From Pseudoxanthomonas sp. F37 (lineage in GTDB: Bacteria > Pseudomonadota > Gammaproteobacteria > Xanthomonadales > Xanthomonadaceae), in NCBI RefSeq assembly GCF_022965755.1, contig NZ_CP095187.1, forward strand, positions 1,984,001-2,048,000: a stretch of DNA of 64,000 nucleotides, in the 5' to 3' direction. The notes beneath the pieces were generated by a model. The model saw nothing but the letters and a program-made list of their open reading frames with translations, was not told the origin of the DNA and ran no database searches. Positions 7,718-16,572 of the stretch are shown piece after piece. A program made the translations under genes and the position numbers. How positions within the stretch are numbered: position 1 is the stretch's first letter; each line of letters starts with the position of its first letter.

Positions 7718-8911
7718 TCAGTCTCCGTCGTGTCCACGTGCTGATCCGGCGATGGGGGAGGGCGTGGTGCGACGTCCGAGGCGCCCGGGGCCGGGCACGT
7801 TCCCGTCGAGCAGCCTGCCGAGCACCGTATGCCGCACCAGGACCTGATAGCTGGCGAACGAAACCGCAAGCGTGGACGCGGTGGCGAGTGCGAACTTCGC
7901 GATCCAGTGCAGCGGCACGTCCAGTAGCCGGTACTGGATGGCGAACAGGACCGGCAGGTGCACCAGGTAGACCCAGTACGAGGCATCGGCGAGCCAGCGC
8001 ATGGTCGCGCTTCGCCCGCCCAGCCATCGCCTTGCGGCAAGCAGGCACCAAAGCGTCATCCAGCACCCCGCATACGCTTCCAGCAGCGCGTGCCGCAGAA
8101 GCGATGGCCGGGCAGTGGCGGTAAAGCCGCCGCTGGACCCGAACAGCGTCGCATACGCCAGCACCGCGCCACCCAGCAGCCAGGGCGACCACGGGCGCAG
8201 GCGATCAAGCAGGTCGGTGCTCTGGAACATGCGGTAGCCCAGCGCGAAATACACCCCGAAGAACACCAGCGCCCACAACGAAGGGAGCAGGCCGTCCGGC
8301 GCAGGCCAGGGGGTGCCGGCCCAGGCCAGTGGCAGCACCAGCGACAACGGCAGTACAGCCGGCAGCGCGACCGCAGGCAGCGCCGCGATCCTGTCGCCGA
8401 CGCGCCGCAGTTCAAGCGCGGACGCCACCCAGACCAGCACCGTGAACAGCATCAGGTAGAACAGGAACCACAGGTGCGCCCAGCCAGGCGCGAACGGCAT
8501 CGTGCCGTGCTGATCGATATGGGCGCGCAGCCAGGCCAGTACCGGCGATGGATGCAGTACCGTGGCGGCGGCGCGCCTGGTCAGCCAGTACATGCTGGCC
8601 GTGACCAGGGGCAGGAACAGCAGCAACGGCAGCAGCACGCGCGCACAGCGATTGCGGAACAGGCCGCCCAGGCCGCGGCGCGCCACCAGCAAGGCCGCGA
8701 AGAAACCCGCGACCACGAAGAACAACGGCATGCGGAACAGGTGCATGAACCACGCCGCCGCATCGACGATCGGCGACCCGCCCGCATCCGCGGCGGGCCA
8801 GATCGGCCGCATCACCGGGCTGTACGCGAGCGCCGCGTGGAAGACCACACCGGCCAGCATGGCCACGGCGCGGAGGTTGTCCAGATAGTGGACGCGATCA
8901 CCGCCTTCCAC
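7718..8911 (-). CDS. acyltransferase family 3 integral membrane protein (OpgC-like)
   Basis: A 397-residue polytopic membrane protein with about ten hydrophobic helices. RVHYLDNLRAVAMLAGVVFH near the N terminus carries the conserved Asp-Asn-Leu-Arg and the His of the acyltransferase 3 family; MPLFFVVAGFFAALL is the family's second conserved helix. Start at the GTG 8911 is preferred because upstream codons overlap the ABC permease gene and no ATG is available. Members transfer acyl groups (succinyl, acetyl) to periplasmic glucans, O-antigen or other glycans. It lies directly after the ABC permease gene and before the hydrolase gene. Confidence 0.85.
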   Translation of the reverse strand: MEGGDRVHYLDNLRAVAMLAGVVFHAALAYSPVMRPIWPAADAGGSPIVDAAAWFMHLFRMPLFFVVAGFFAALLVARRGLGGLFRNRCARVLLPLLLFLPLVTASMYWLTRRAAATVLHPSPVLAWLRAHIDQHGTMPFAPGWAHLWFLFYLMLFTVLVWVASALELRRVGDRIAALPAVALPAVLPLSLVLPLAWAGTPWPAPDGLLPSLWALVFFGVYFALGYRMFQSTDLLDRLRPWSPWLLGGAVLAYATLFGSSGGFTATARPSLLRHALLEAYAGCWMTLWCLLAARRWLGGRSATMRWLADASYWVYLVHLPVLFAIQYRLLDVPLHWIAKFALATASTLAVSFASYQVLVRHTVLGRLLDGNVPGPGRLGRRTTPSPIAGSARGHDGD

Positions 8912-8924
8912 GTCGTCGCCCGCC

Positions 8925-9611
8925 CTAGAGGAAGGAGCGCTTGCGCGCGTGCACCCAGCCGGCCGCAAGGATGGCGATCACGATCACGGCGAGTTCGCCC
9001 CCGATCAGGGCCAGTGCCTGCGGACTCCAGATGATGGCGTCGCCCTGCAGGTGTTCGCGGATGCCGTGCATGGTGCTGACCCAGAAGAGGAAAGGTCCGA
9101 TCAGCGTCATCAGTGCCAGCATCGCGAACACGTTCCAGCCTTCGGAATCCACCGCGATCACCACGCACAGCGACACGCAGAAGTTGGCCAGCATGAACAA
9201 TCCGACCACCACCAGCCACGGCACCGTGCCGTCGGCGCGCGGCGTGCCCAGCACCAACGCAAGCAGGCCGCCGCAGACCAACAGGAACGGCACCAGGAAG
9301 ATCGTCAGGTTGGCCAGCAATTTGCCCCAGAACACGTCCATCGGCGTGACCGGCAGGCTCATGACGAAGGGCTGCGTCTGCTCCTTGCGCTCGGCCATCA
9401 CCGAAGACTGAATGGCATAAGAACCGACCACCAGCAGCAGCACCAGCAGCAGCAAGGCACCGGCCGACGCTAGCAGCGGCGTGCCCATGCCCACCAGGCC
9501 CAGCGCCAGCAGCATGCCGCCCAGGAAGCCGGCGAGTTGCTTCTGGTAGACCTGCCAGTCCTTGAGGATCAGCTTGCGGACCATCGCGCCATCGGATGCG
9601 AGCCAGTTCAT
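8925..9611 (-). CDS. ABC transporter permease (ABC-2 type)
   Basis: A 228-residue membrane protein with about six helices. Start ATG at 9611 overlaps the ATPase stop as ATGA, showing translational coupling. The N terminus (MVRKLILKDWQVYQK) is the cytoplasmic lead-in common to ABC-2 permeases of GntR(YtrA)-regulated transporters; IQSSVMAERKEQTQPFVMSL is the coupling-helix-like segment. Partner of the ATP-binding protein at 9608-10492. Substrate is unknown; related operons respond to cell-envelope-active antibiotics. Confidence 0.85.
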   Translation of the reverse strand: MNWLASDGAMVRKLILKDWQVYQKQLAGFLGGMLLALGLVGMGTPLLASAGALLLLVLLLVVGSYAIQSSVMAERKEQTQPFVMSLPVTPMDVFWGKLLANLTIFLVPFLLVCGGLLALVLGTPRADGTVPWLVVVGLFMLANFCVSLCVVIAVDSEGWNVFAMLALMTLIGPFLFWVSTMHGIREHLQGDAIIWSPQALALIGGELAVIVIAILAAGWVHARKRSFL

Positions 9612-10492
9612 GCGTTGTTCCCTCCGCGGACGGTGGTGACGAAGATGTCTTCCAGCGGCATCGGTTCGACCGACTGCACCGCAAGACCCAGCGCCTGGAG
9701 CGCGGGCAGGGTGGCGCCGTCGAATGCGCGGGTCTTCAGCTCGATCAGCGGCGCGCTGTTGCGCGCGGAGACCATGCCCGGCAGGTGCCGCAGGCCTTCG
9801 GTCCACTCGCCCTGGCACAGGATCCGCCGCCAGCTGTCCAGGAACGACTCCTTGTCGCGCGAGGCGACGATGCCGCCATCGTGGATGAAGGTGATGGTAT
9901 CGGCGATCTGTTCGATGTCGGCGGTGTTGTGCGAGGAGAACAGCACCGAACGTCGCTCGTCGCGCAGCACGTCGGCCAGGGCCTCCAGTACCTCGCCGCG
10001 CGCGACCGGATCCAGCCCCGTGGTCGGTTCGTCCAGCAGCAACAGGCGCGGATGACGGGCGAAGACCAGCAGCAGCAGCGCTTTCACGCGCTGTCCGTGG
10101 GAGAACCCGCCCAGCTTCTGCTGCGGCCGCAGCTCGAAGCGCGCGAGCAGGTCCTGTGCATAGGCTTCATCCCAGCCGGGATAGATGCCGCGGATGAAAT
10201 CCATGTGCCAGCGCAGCGTCTGGCCGGGGTACAGGCGCATGTCGTCCGACGCATAGCCGATGTCCCGTTTCACCGCGACCTGTGCCTGCGGCAGCCGCTG
10301 CCCGAGCACCTCGACCTCGCCACCGTCGGCGCGGATGAGCCCCATCAGCAGGCGCAGCAGGGTGGACTTGCCCGCGCCGTTCACGCCGACCAGGCCCATG
10401 ACCTGGCCGGCCGGCAGTTCCAGTTGGATGTCGCGCAGGGCGAACCCGTCGTACTGCTTGTGCACGCCTTTCAAGGCGAGGGCGGAACTCAT
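9608..10492 (-). CDS. ABC transporter ATP-binding protein
   Basis: A 294-residue nucleotide-binding subunit. Walker A GVNGAGKST is near residue 38, the signature is the variant FSHGQRVK, and Walker B with its catalytic Glu is LLLLDEPTTGLDP, followed by the switch His in LFSSHNTAD. The C-terminal extension is of the type seen with ABC-2 export permeases. It overlaps the GntR gene by four bases upstream and the permease gene by four bases downstream, so the three form a coupled unit. Confidence 0.92.
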   Translation of the reverse strand: MSSALALKGVHKQYDGFALRDIQLELPAGQVMGLVGVNGAGKSTLLRLLMGLIRADGGEVEVLGQRLPQAQVAVKRDIGYASDDMRLYPGQTLRWHMDFIRGIYPGWDEAYAQDLLARFELRPQQKLGGFSHGQRVKALLLLVFARHPRLLLLDEPTTGLDPVARGEVLEALADVLRDERRSVLFSSHNTADIEQIADTITFIHDGGIVASRDKESFLDSWRRILCQGEWTEGLRHLPGMVSARNSAPLIELKTRAFDGATLPALQALGLAVQSVEPMPLEDIFVTTVRGGNNA

Positions 10493-10914
10493 TTCGGCTT
10501 CCTTTCAGGGGTGACGGTGGGCGGTTGCGCGGTGTGCGGCGGGTCGGACAGTGCCTGTTCGACCCGATCCAGGATTTCGCGAGGGCTGAGTGCCAGCTTC
10601 CTGGCCGCATCCAGCAGCCCCTTCAGCTGCAGCCGGAACTCTTCGGTGGCCAGCGCGTGGGTGGCGTCCAGCGTGTCGGCCACGAAAGAACCCTTGCCCT
10701 GCCGCGTCACGATCACGCCCGCGCGTTCCAGTTCCAGGTAGGCGCGCTTGACCGTGATCACGCTGACCTGGCTGTTGCCGGCGAGTTCGCGGATGGAGGG
10801 CAGGGCATCGCCGGCCTTCCACTCCCCTGTCATCACCTTGGCGACGACCTGCTCCACGATCTGGGCATACATGGGCGTGGCCGAGTGCGGGGAAAGCAGG
10901 AGTTCGGCGGGCAT
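10489..10914 (-). CDS. GntR family (YtrA subfamily) transcriptional regulator
   Basis: A 141-residue regulator with an N-terminal winged helix-turn-helix (PMYAQIVEQVVAKVM, then DALPSIRELAGNSQVSVITV and VTRQGKGSFV) and only a short C-terminal helical tail, the mark of the YtrA subfamily. These proteins repress their own operon, which almost always encodes an ABC transporter, exactly as here. The first gene of the five-gene leftward operon; a palindromic operator lies 19 bases upstream of its start. Confidence 0.92.
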   Translation of the reverse strand: MPAELLLSPHSATPMYAQIVEQVVAKVMTGEWKAGDALPSIRELAGNSQVSVITVKRAYLELERAGVIVTRQGKGSFVADTLDATHALATEEFRLQLKGLLDAARKLALSPREILDRVEQALSDPPHTAQPPTVTPERKPK

Positions 10915-10932
10915 GCGGTCCTTGGAATTTGG

Positions 10933-10953
10933 TGTGCATAGTTAATATACACA
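10933..10953. promoter_or_regulatory. probable GntR/YtrA operator
   Basis: A 21-bp interrupted palindrome with arms TGTGnATAnT and AnTATnCACA, 16 of 20 paired positions matching. It lies immediately upstream of the GntR-family gene and overlaps its probable -10 region, fitting autorepression. YtrA-type regulators bind AT-rich palindromes of this GTGTATA...TATACAC kind. Confidence 0.65.
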
Positions 10954-11630
10954 GCTATTCACGGGCGTCAAGCTGGGGTGCGTCCGAGTGCGGTCCGGGG
11001 AGGAACGGTCCGCGGCCTCATTCGGCTGCTTGGCGCGAAAATGGAGCAAGGAGCCGTGCTGCGGCTGCGGTCGATGCCGGGCAGGTCGTCCACATTGGAG
11101 CCTGGCGCGTGCGGAGAGGCGCCCAGAGGGCCGGTCCGGATAGGGGATTCTGCACCGTAGAGCGGAGCTTGCTTCGCTGCTTTTCCCGCGTATGCCGCCG
11201 TGGCTGCAAGCCGGGGCGTGCCGTGGGTGGCGGATTCATCGTGTTCGAACCATGCTGGCCTCCCGCACAAGCATCTGATCCATTACCGAGCCGGACGAGT
11301 CATTAGGGATCGTTATCGAGGGTAGGGCGACTTGTGTGAGCGTGGCGAGCCTGAAGGAGCAGACCGGTTTCCCGGAATCTCATACACCCTGAGATGTTGC
11401 GAACTTGCGATTTTGTGCGCTTGATTGCGGTTCGGTCCGCTCAAGAATTGTAGCGGAGAGGCCCAGGAAGCATCGTTTTCAGTAGAAGTGGATACGGCCG
11501 TGGAAGAGCTGAAGACTTTCGCTCCAAGAGCGATCCCCATGGTCCCAAGTCCTTTTTTAGCTGAGTCGGACAAGCCCGATGTAATGTTCTGAAAGGCACA
11601 TCAATCGAAATCGGGAGCGTCATCTTGACC
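10954..11630. other. 677-bp intergenic region at a composition change
   Basis: No supported gene. The left part (to about 11.3 kb) is GC-rich and carries an unconvincing leftward frame (AESPIRTGPLGASPHAPG and similar); I believe this resembles spurious proteins read from interspersed repeats in Xanthomonadaceae, but cannot verify it. A near-palindrome (agcggagc...cgct) lies around 11160-11177, an inverted repeat ATCTCA...TGAGAT at 11377-11395, and the 18-bp repeat at 11307-11324. To the right GC content drops visibly. Confidence 0.5.
11307..11324 (+). repeat. 18-bp repeat, copy 1 of an inverted pair
   Basis: GGATCGTTATCGAGGGTA occurs here and, exactly inverted, at 51918-51935. The flanking hexamers also mirror each other (GGGCGA here; TCGCCC follows the other copy when read in the same sense). 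It sits where GC-rich core-like DNA gives way to accessory genes. Confidence 0.6.
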
Positions 11631-13664
11631 ATGTCATCCATACCGACCTCACGAGAGCAGCTGTGGGCCCTGCTGGCTGAGGCTGCAGAGATCGAGCACC
11701 ACCTGATGTGCTGCTATCTGTACGCAGCCTTCAGCCTCAAGCGGGGGGCCGACGATGGACTGGCCAGCGACGATCTTCCCATCGTCCTGCGCTGGCGCCA
11801 AGAGATTCTCGGTGTGGCCATTGAAGAGATGGGGCACTTGGCCATGGTGTGCAACATCCTCTCGGCTATAGGTGCTCCAGCACACCTTGCTCACCAGAAC
11901 TTCCCCATTGCGCCTGGCTACCATCCTGCCGGTGTGGTAGTGAAGCTGACACCCTTCAATCCCAGTACGCTGCAGCACTTCATCTTCCTTGAAAGGCCTG
12001 AAGACCATGAGGTCGCGGACGGCCCGGGCTTCGAGCCTGCACAGACCTACCGCCGCTTGACCAACATGAATCGGCTAATGACAGTGGGCACCGACTACGT
12101 AACGGTAGGTCAGCTGTACGCCATCATCACCCTAGGAATGACATCCCTGACCGAAAAGCTAGGGGAGAAGGCGCTCTTCTCAGGCAATCCCGAGCATCAG
12201 CTTGATGAGGCGACTGGTCGCTTGCCCGGCTTTAGGGTCGTCAGGTGCTTGACCACGGCTCAGCAGGCCGTCGATGCAATCGTGCGCCAAGGTGAGGGCG
12301 CTGCGGCGTCGGAGGAGCGGTCTCACTATCAGCGCTTCATCGCAATTCAACAGGAGTATGAAAGCCTACTAGCGACCCGCGATGACTTTCGGCCAGCTTA
12401 CGCGGCAGCTGAGAATCCAGTGATGCGTATCCCACCCACGCCCGAGGGCAAGATTTGGGTGAACTGCGAGCCTGCATCCAGCTTGATTGACTTGGGGAAC
12501 GCCCTGTACAACCACTGCCTGAGGTGCCTGTCCTTGGCATATAGCGGCGTTGGCCGATCTACCCAGGCGATGCTTGTCCGAACCAGCATTGATCTGATGA
12601 AGTTCCTGTCGCCCGTCGCCTCACGCCTCGCGCAGCTGCCCGCTAACCTGGAGTGCCCAGGGATCACGGCAGGTGTCAGCTTTGCCACAATTCGATCCTC
12701 AGCTGCGCTGCTTGGAGACGTAACGAGCGTTGGAATCCTTGCAGAACGGCTAGATGAAATCGCGGGACGCTGCGATAGACTCGGACAGAACGCCGCAGGC
12801 CAAGACGATGTACTTGCTGCTACGCGAGATGGCGTAGCTCACTTGGCGACGAGGCTCAAAGCACACATACTCAGCATTTCCGAGCATGGCGCCATTGCTG
12901 AGGGCATTCAGCGAGTAGTGCCTCCGCTAGCTGCAGAGGCGCGCTCTGACTCTGCGCCCGCCTCCGAGGTGAGTCATCATTCGTCTGTGGCGCCTACTTC
13001 TGGTGGTCCACCTCAGCCCATTCCAATGTCCGACGGCTACGAACGGATACCGGGGCCTGAAATCGATCTCATATACTCCGGAGAACGATGTATCCATGCG
13101 AGATTTTGCGTAACGGGTTTGCCAAGCGTGTTTATGGCCAACGTGGTAGGTCCTTGGATCAATCCCTCCGCGGCCAGTACGGAAGAACTCGTGACCGTGG
13201 CCCACATGTGTCCTTCGGGCGCGATTCGATACCAGCGTCATGATGGAGGGCAGAACGAGCAGGCGCCTCCGGTGAACATTCTTCGCGTGAACGAGAACGG
13301 GCCCTTGGCGCTCCGGGCCGAAACTTGGATAGACCAAGTGCCGGTAGGGATGCGGCTAACCCTATGCAGATGTGGTGCCTCTGCCAACAAGCCCTTCTGT
13401 GACGGGAGTCACAACACCATCAACTTCCGGGCTAGCGGAGAACCCGATTCGAGAACCTCGGATCCGCTCGCGGTTCGGGGTGGCCGCTTGTTCATCGAGC
13501 CCGAGCTCAACGGCCCCCTGCACGTTACAGGGAATCTCGAGGTCTGCACGGGCACCGGCAGAACCGTGGATCGGGTTCGGACTGCCCGGCTTTGTCGGTG
13601 TGGAGGCTCTGCAAACAAGCCGTTCTGCGACAACAGCCATCGCACCAACGGATTCCGTAGTTAG
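11631..13664 (+). CDS. ferritin-like / 4Fe-4S mono-cluster / double-CDGSH fusion protein
   Basis: A 677-residue protein with three kinds of predicted metal centre. Residues about 5-330 are a ferritin-like domain of the VioB/iminophenyl-pyruvate dimer synthase N-terminal type (IEHHLMCCYLYAAFS and AIEEMGHLAMVCN give the Glu/His di-iron ligands). Residues about 470-535 are a divergent 4Fe-4S mono-cluster domain (GERCIHARFC ... AHMCPSGAIRY). Two CDGSH iron-sulfur motifs follow: CRCGASANKPFCDGSH, and at the C terminus CRCGGSANKPFCDNSH. ATG 11631 is chosen over the TTG at 11625. No partner gene; convergent with the EamA gene. Likely a redox or iron-handling enzyme; substrate unknown. Confidence 0.85.
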   Translation: MSSIPTSREQLWALLAEAAEIEHHLMCCYLYAAFSLKRGADDGLASDDLPIVLRWRQEILGVAIEEMGHLAMVCNILSAIGAPAHLAHQNFPIAPGYHPAGVVVKLTPFNPSTLQHFIFLERPEDHEVADGPGFEPAQTYRRLTNMNRLMTVGTDYVTVGQLYAIITLGMTSLTEKLGEKALFSGNPEHQLDEATGRLPGFRVVRCLTTAQQAVDAIVRQGEGAAASEERSHYQRFIAIQQEYESLLATRDDFRPAYAAAENPVMRIPPTPEGKIWVNCEPASSLIDLGNALYNHCLRCLSLAYSGVGRSTQAMLVRTSIDLMKFLSPVASRLAQLPANLECPGITAGVSFATIRSSAALLGDVTSVGILAERLDEIAGRCDRLGQNAAGQDDVLAATRDGVAHLATRLKAHILSISEHGAIAEGIQRVVPPLAAEARSDSAPASEVSHHSSVAPTSGGPPQPIPMSDGYERIPGPEIDLIYSGERCIHARFCVTGLPSVFMANVVGPWINPSAASTEELVTVAHMCPSGAIRYQRHDGGQNEQAPPVNILRVNENGPLALRAETWIDQVPVGMRLTLCRCGASANKPFCDGSHNTINFRASGEPDSRTSDPLAVRGGRLFIEPELNGPLHVTGNLEVCTGTGRTVDRVRTARLCRCGGSANKPFCDNSHRTNGFRS

Positions 13665-13671
13665 GACCTTG

Positions 13672-14619
13672 TCACCGGGCATGTTGCTTTGGCTGCTGCG
13701 TCGCGGCCCAGACCAACCCAAATGTCGCGATGGCCAGCCCTATCCATTGCCACATAGTGGGCCACTCCCCGAGCAGAGGAATCCCCATGAGCATGGCTAA
13801 CGCGGGTGCCAAGGCGGGGAAGAGCGCGGCGCGTGCAGCCCCAAGCAGCTCGATGGCACGGGAGAAGGCGTACAGCGACACGACACCTGACAAGACGCCC
13901 TGAACCAGCGCCTGGATCACTAGGTCGCTTATGTCCGCGGAAGCCCGTCTATGAAGGCCGCCGCCGGCGATATAGATGGGGGCATATACCGTCGCAGAGA
14001 TCATCACCATGGCGATGGTCGCTGAGAAGGCGTTCAACTTCCAATGCCTCACCAGCGCGGCGTACACCGCAAACATTAGGCCCGCCAGAGCAAAGAGGGC
14101 ATCTCCCCGCCACGTTCCAGAGCCCGCCACCAAGAGACTCGGGCCGGCCACAGCGACAAGTCCCACCAGCAGGGTAAGCAGGCCAGAAACTCTTCTTGCC
14201 GTTAGCCTGTCAGCGAACCAGAACGCGGCGATTAGCGTGCCCGCCATGGTAATCACGCCGAGTTGAATCACGGCGCCGTGAGCCAGTGGGGCGTACAGGT
14301 AACGTTGTCCGGTGGCGAGTACGTACAGCGGGCCGGCAAACACCGCGAGTATGGCCGCACGAGGCCAACCGACCCCTGCAAGTGTTGCTGGCTGCCGGGT
14401 GAGCAGGAAGGGAAGCAGGACCAGTGCCGCTGCCGAGAACCTGAGGAAGGTCATGTCCGCCGGTAGCAGGCCGGTCTCAATGCCCAGGTTCGAGACGGCA
14501 ATAAATGCGCCCCAGATGGCAGCCGCTATCAGTCCGAACATAACGCCTAGTCGCACGGGCGTCAGGGTGTCCTTCCAGGCCAGGGCGGCGGGTTGATATT
14601 GGTGTGAGTCCCAGTTCAT
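13672..14619 (-). CDS. EamA/DMT family transporter
   Basis: A 315-residue inner-membrane protein with ten hydrophobic helices and two EamA repeats (starts at VMFGLIAAAIWGAFIAVSN and GDALFALAGLMFAVYAALV). ATG 14619 (MNWDSHQY) is preferred to a GTG at 14631. DMT-family proteins export amino acids, metabolites or drugs. It ends eight bases from the end of the ferritin-like/CDGSH gene, converging on it, and its start faces the paoABC operon, so it may share a control region with that operon. Substrate unknown. Confidence 0.88.
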   Translation of the reverse strand: MNWDSHQYQPAALAWKDTLTPVRLGVMFGLIAAAIWGAFIAVSNLGIETGLLPADMTFLRFSAAALVLLPFLLTRQPATLAGVGWPRAAILAVFAGPLYVLATGQRYLYAPLAHGAVIQLGVITMAGTLIAAFWFADRLTARRVSGLLTLLVGLVAVAGPSLLVAGSGTWRGDALFALAGLMFAVYAALVRHWKLNAFSATIAMVMISATVYAPIYIAGGGLHRRASADISDLVIQALVQGVLSGVVSLYAFSRAIELLGAARAALFPALAPALAMLMGIPLLGEWPTMWQWIGLAIATFGLVWAATQQPKQHAR

Positions 14620-14944
14620 CGCAAAGACCACTTTTTGGTGCGATGAAATGATGGAGCTCGTGAGGCGTGGCGATAAGACATCTCAGCCTACAAGGACTTT
14701 GGTTGATCCCAACCTCATGCCGAAGGGAAGAAGCGGTGTTTGGTAATGCGGATTACTCGGTCGAGAGTTTCGGCTGGTTGCGGTGCCTGTCGTGATCTTG
14801 CGAAGAGGTCGCCCTAGCGCCATTGGCGACATTGACTGCCTTTCGGGAGGGGTCTAACTAGGGAGGAACGGCGCAGCCAAGATTAGGCCTTCCCGGGCTC
14901 ACCTACTGACGTCGCTACCCATCGATTCAATCGAGAGGCCGCAC
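14620..14944. other. 325-bp divergent control region (EamA / pao genes)
   Basis: No gene seen. It holds the promoters of the leftward EamA gene and the rightward paoABC-type operon. A small inverted repeat GGTTG...CAACC at about 14699-14712 is a candidate regulator site; no consensus promoter stands out. Confidence 0.5.
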
Positions 14945-15595
14945 ATGAGTCAGATCCCCCCGATGGTTCCTGGCAGTCCTCAAGACGACCCGCTCCAGGG
15001 TACTCCCGACGACGAGTCCCGCCGGGACTTCCTGATTGCGGGAAGCACCGTGGCGGGTGCAACGCTAATCCCGTTGCCGTCCCTCGCGGCCGCACCAGCA
15101 AAAAGTGATCCGCGCAGTAGCGTCCGGCTTACACCACTGACGCTCACCGTGAACGGTGAGCGCCACGCCATGCAGGTGGACAACCGCCAGTCCCTCCTGG
15201 ACTTGCTACGGGAGTCCCTGCAGCTCACCGGCACCAAGAAGGGGTGCAATCAGGGGGCTTGTGGTGCGTGCACCGTGTTGGTGAATGGCCGACGGATTGT
15301 CTCGTGCCTCGCTCCTGCCGTTCTCTATGACGGGGCAGAGGTGACCACGATTGAAGGGCTTGCTGTCGGAGACCAACTCCACCCGCTGCAGCAGGCCTTT
15401 ATCGATCATGAGGGCTTCCAGTGCGGGTATTGCACCGCAGGTCAGATTATGTCCGGTGTGGCGTGCATCAAGGAGGGACACGCGAACTCCGATTACGAGG
15501 CGAAGTACTGGATGAGCGGTAACATCTGTCGATGCGGTGCCTACTCGGGCATCAGCGCGGCGGTGGTAGAGGTCGCTCGGAGGGGGCAATCATGA
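14945..15595 (+). CDS. paoA: Tat-exported 2Fe-2S subunit of aldehyde oxidoreductase (PaoA-like)
   Basis: A 216-residue iron-sulfur subunit of a xanthine-oxidase-family enzyme. Near residue 28 the twin-arginine motif SRRDFL with a hydrophobic run (IAGSTVAGATLI) shows folded export by Tat, as in E. coli PaoA (YagT). The plant-type 2Fe-2S site is GCNQGACGACTV with a fourth Cys in IVSCL; the second 2Fe-2S site is FQCGYCTAGQ and ICRCGAYSG. It passes electrons from the molybdenum subunit to FAD. The gene overlaps paoB as ATGA. Confidence 0.9.
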   Translation: MSQIPPMVPGSPQDDPLQGTPDDESRRDFLIAGSTVAGATLIPLPSLAAAPAKSDPRSSVRLTPLTLTVNGERHAMQVDNRQSLLDLLRESLQLTGTKKGCNQGACGACTVLVNGRRIVSCLAPAVLYDGAEVTTIEGLAVGDQLHPLQQAFIDHEGFQCGYCTAGQIMSGVACIKEGHANSDYEAKYWMSGNICRCGAYSGISAAVVEVARRGQS

Positions 15596-16572
15596 TTCAG
15601 TTCACCCTGTCACGAGCGAAGAGCGTAGATGAAGCGATCAAGCTAGCGGGCGAGGGCGGCCGCTACATTGCCGGCGGCACGACCCTGTTCGACCTTATGC
15701 GCGAGGAGGTCGAGACGCCACGTGCGCTCGTCGACATAAACTCGCTTCCTCTCGACTACGTTCGCAAAGAAAAGGAAGAACTGGTCATCGGCGGGCTTGT
15801 CCGGATGTCTGACATGGCCGCGAGCCCGGAGGTCAGACGGCACCAGCCCCTACTGTCGGAGTCCCTGACTGAGGGCGCCTCTCCTCAACTGAGAAACATG
15901 GCGTCGATCGGTGGAAATCTGTTGCAGCGGGTGCGCTGTCCCTATTTCCGCATGCGCGACGTCGGCTGCAACAAGCGCCAGCCCGGATCTGGCTGTGCCG
16001 CCCAGGAAGGTCTCAACGCGGGACACGCCGTTCTGGGGACGAGCGAGCATTGCGCGGCCACGCACCCTTCGGACGTCGCCGTTGCCCTGATCGCAATGGA
16101 TGCCACACTCCATGTCCAGGGTCCCTCCGGTCGCCGAAGCTTCCCTGTCGAAGAGCTCTTCCGGCTGCCGGGTAACACCCCCCACCTAGAACATACGCTG
16201 GCTCCTGGCGAGTTGATCGTGGAGGTTCGGGTGCCTTTAGGACCGCATGCACAACGCGCCCGCTACCTGAAGGTTCGTGACAGGGCCTCATACGAGTTTG
16301 CATTGGTCGCCGCAGCGACCGCCCTCCATGTCGAAGGCGGCATTGTTCGTGACGCACGTTTGGCCTGCGGAGGTGTGGGAACCCGACCTTGGCGGATGCG
16401 CGATGTGGAGAAGTTGCTCGTCGGCGAGCAGCCCTCTCGGGAGCTTTTTGAGAGGGCCGGCGAGGCAGCGACGGCTGGCGCAAAGGCGCTACATCACAAC
16501 GGCTATAAGATTCCACTCCTGGCGCGGACCGTTACGCGGGCCCTTGAAATGGCGAATGAGGTGGCAGCATGA
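15592..16572 (+). CDS. paoB: FAD/4Fe-4S subunit of aldehyde oxidoreductase (PaoB-like)
   Basis: A 326-residue FAD-binding subunit. FAD contacts are in GGRYIAGGTTLFDLM and RNMASIGGNLLQ. The insertion RCPYFRMRDVGCNKRQPGSGC with a further Cys in GTSEHCAATHPSD matches the extra 4Fe-4S cluster segment characteristic of E. coli PaoB (YagS), which separates this enzyme from ordinary xanthine dehydrogenases. Start ATG 15592 overlaps the paoA stop; its own stop overlaps paoC. Receives electrons from PaoA and hands them to oxygen or an unknown acceptor. Confidence 0.9.
   Translation: MIQFTLSRAKSVDEAIKLAGEGGRYIAGGTTLFDLMREEVETPRALVDINSLPLDYVRKEKEELVIGGLVRMSDMAASPEVRRHQPLLSESLTEGASPQLRNMASIGGNLLQRVRCPYFRMRDVGCNKRQPGSGCAAQEGLNAGHAVLGTSEHCAATHPSDVAVALIAMDATLHVQGPSGRRSFPVEELFRLPGNTPHLEHTLAPGELIVEVRVPLGPHAQRARYLKVRDRASYEFALVAAATALHVEGGIVRDARLACGGVGTRPWRMRDVEKLLVGEQPSRELFERAGEAATAGAKALHHNGYKIPLLARTVTRALEMANEVAA

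Noticed and set aside
10968-11270. 100-codon leftward frame (ESPIRTGPLGASPHAPG and similar)
   Set aside because: No ribosome site or domain; composition looks like a translated intergenic repeat rather than a gene.
11313-11573. Leftward frame upstream of the ferritin-like gene
   Set aside because: Overlaps the likely promoter region, has no domain and no conserved-looking features.
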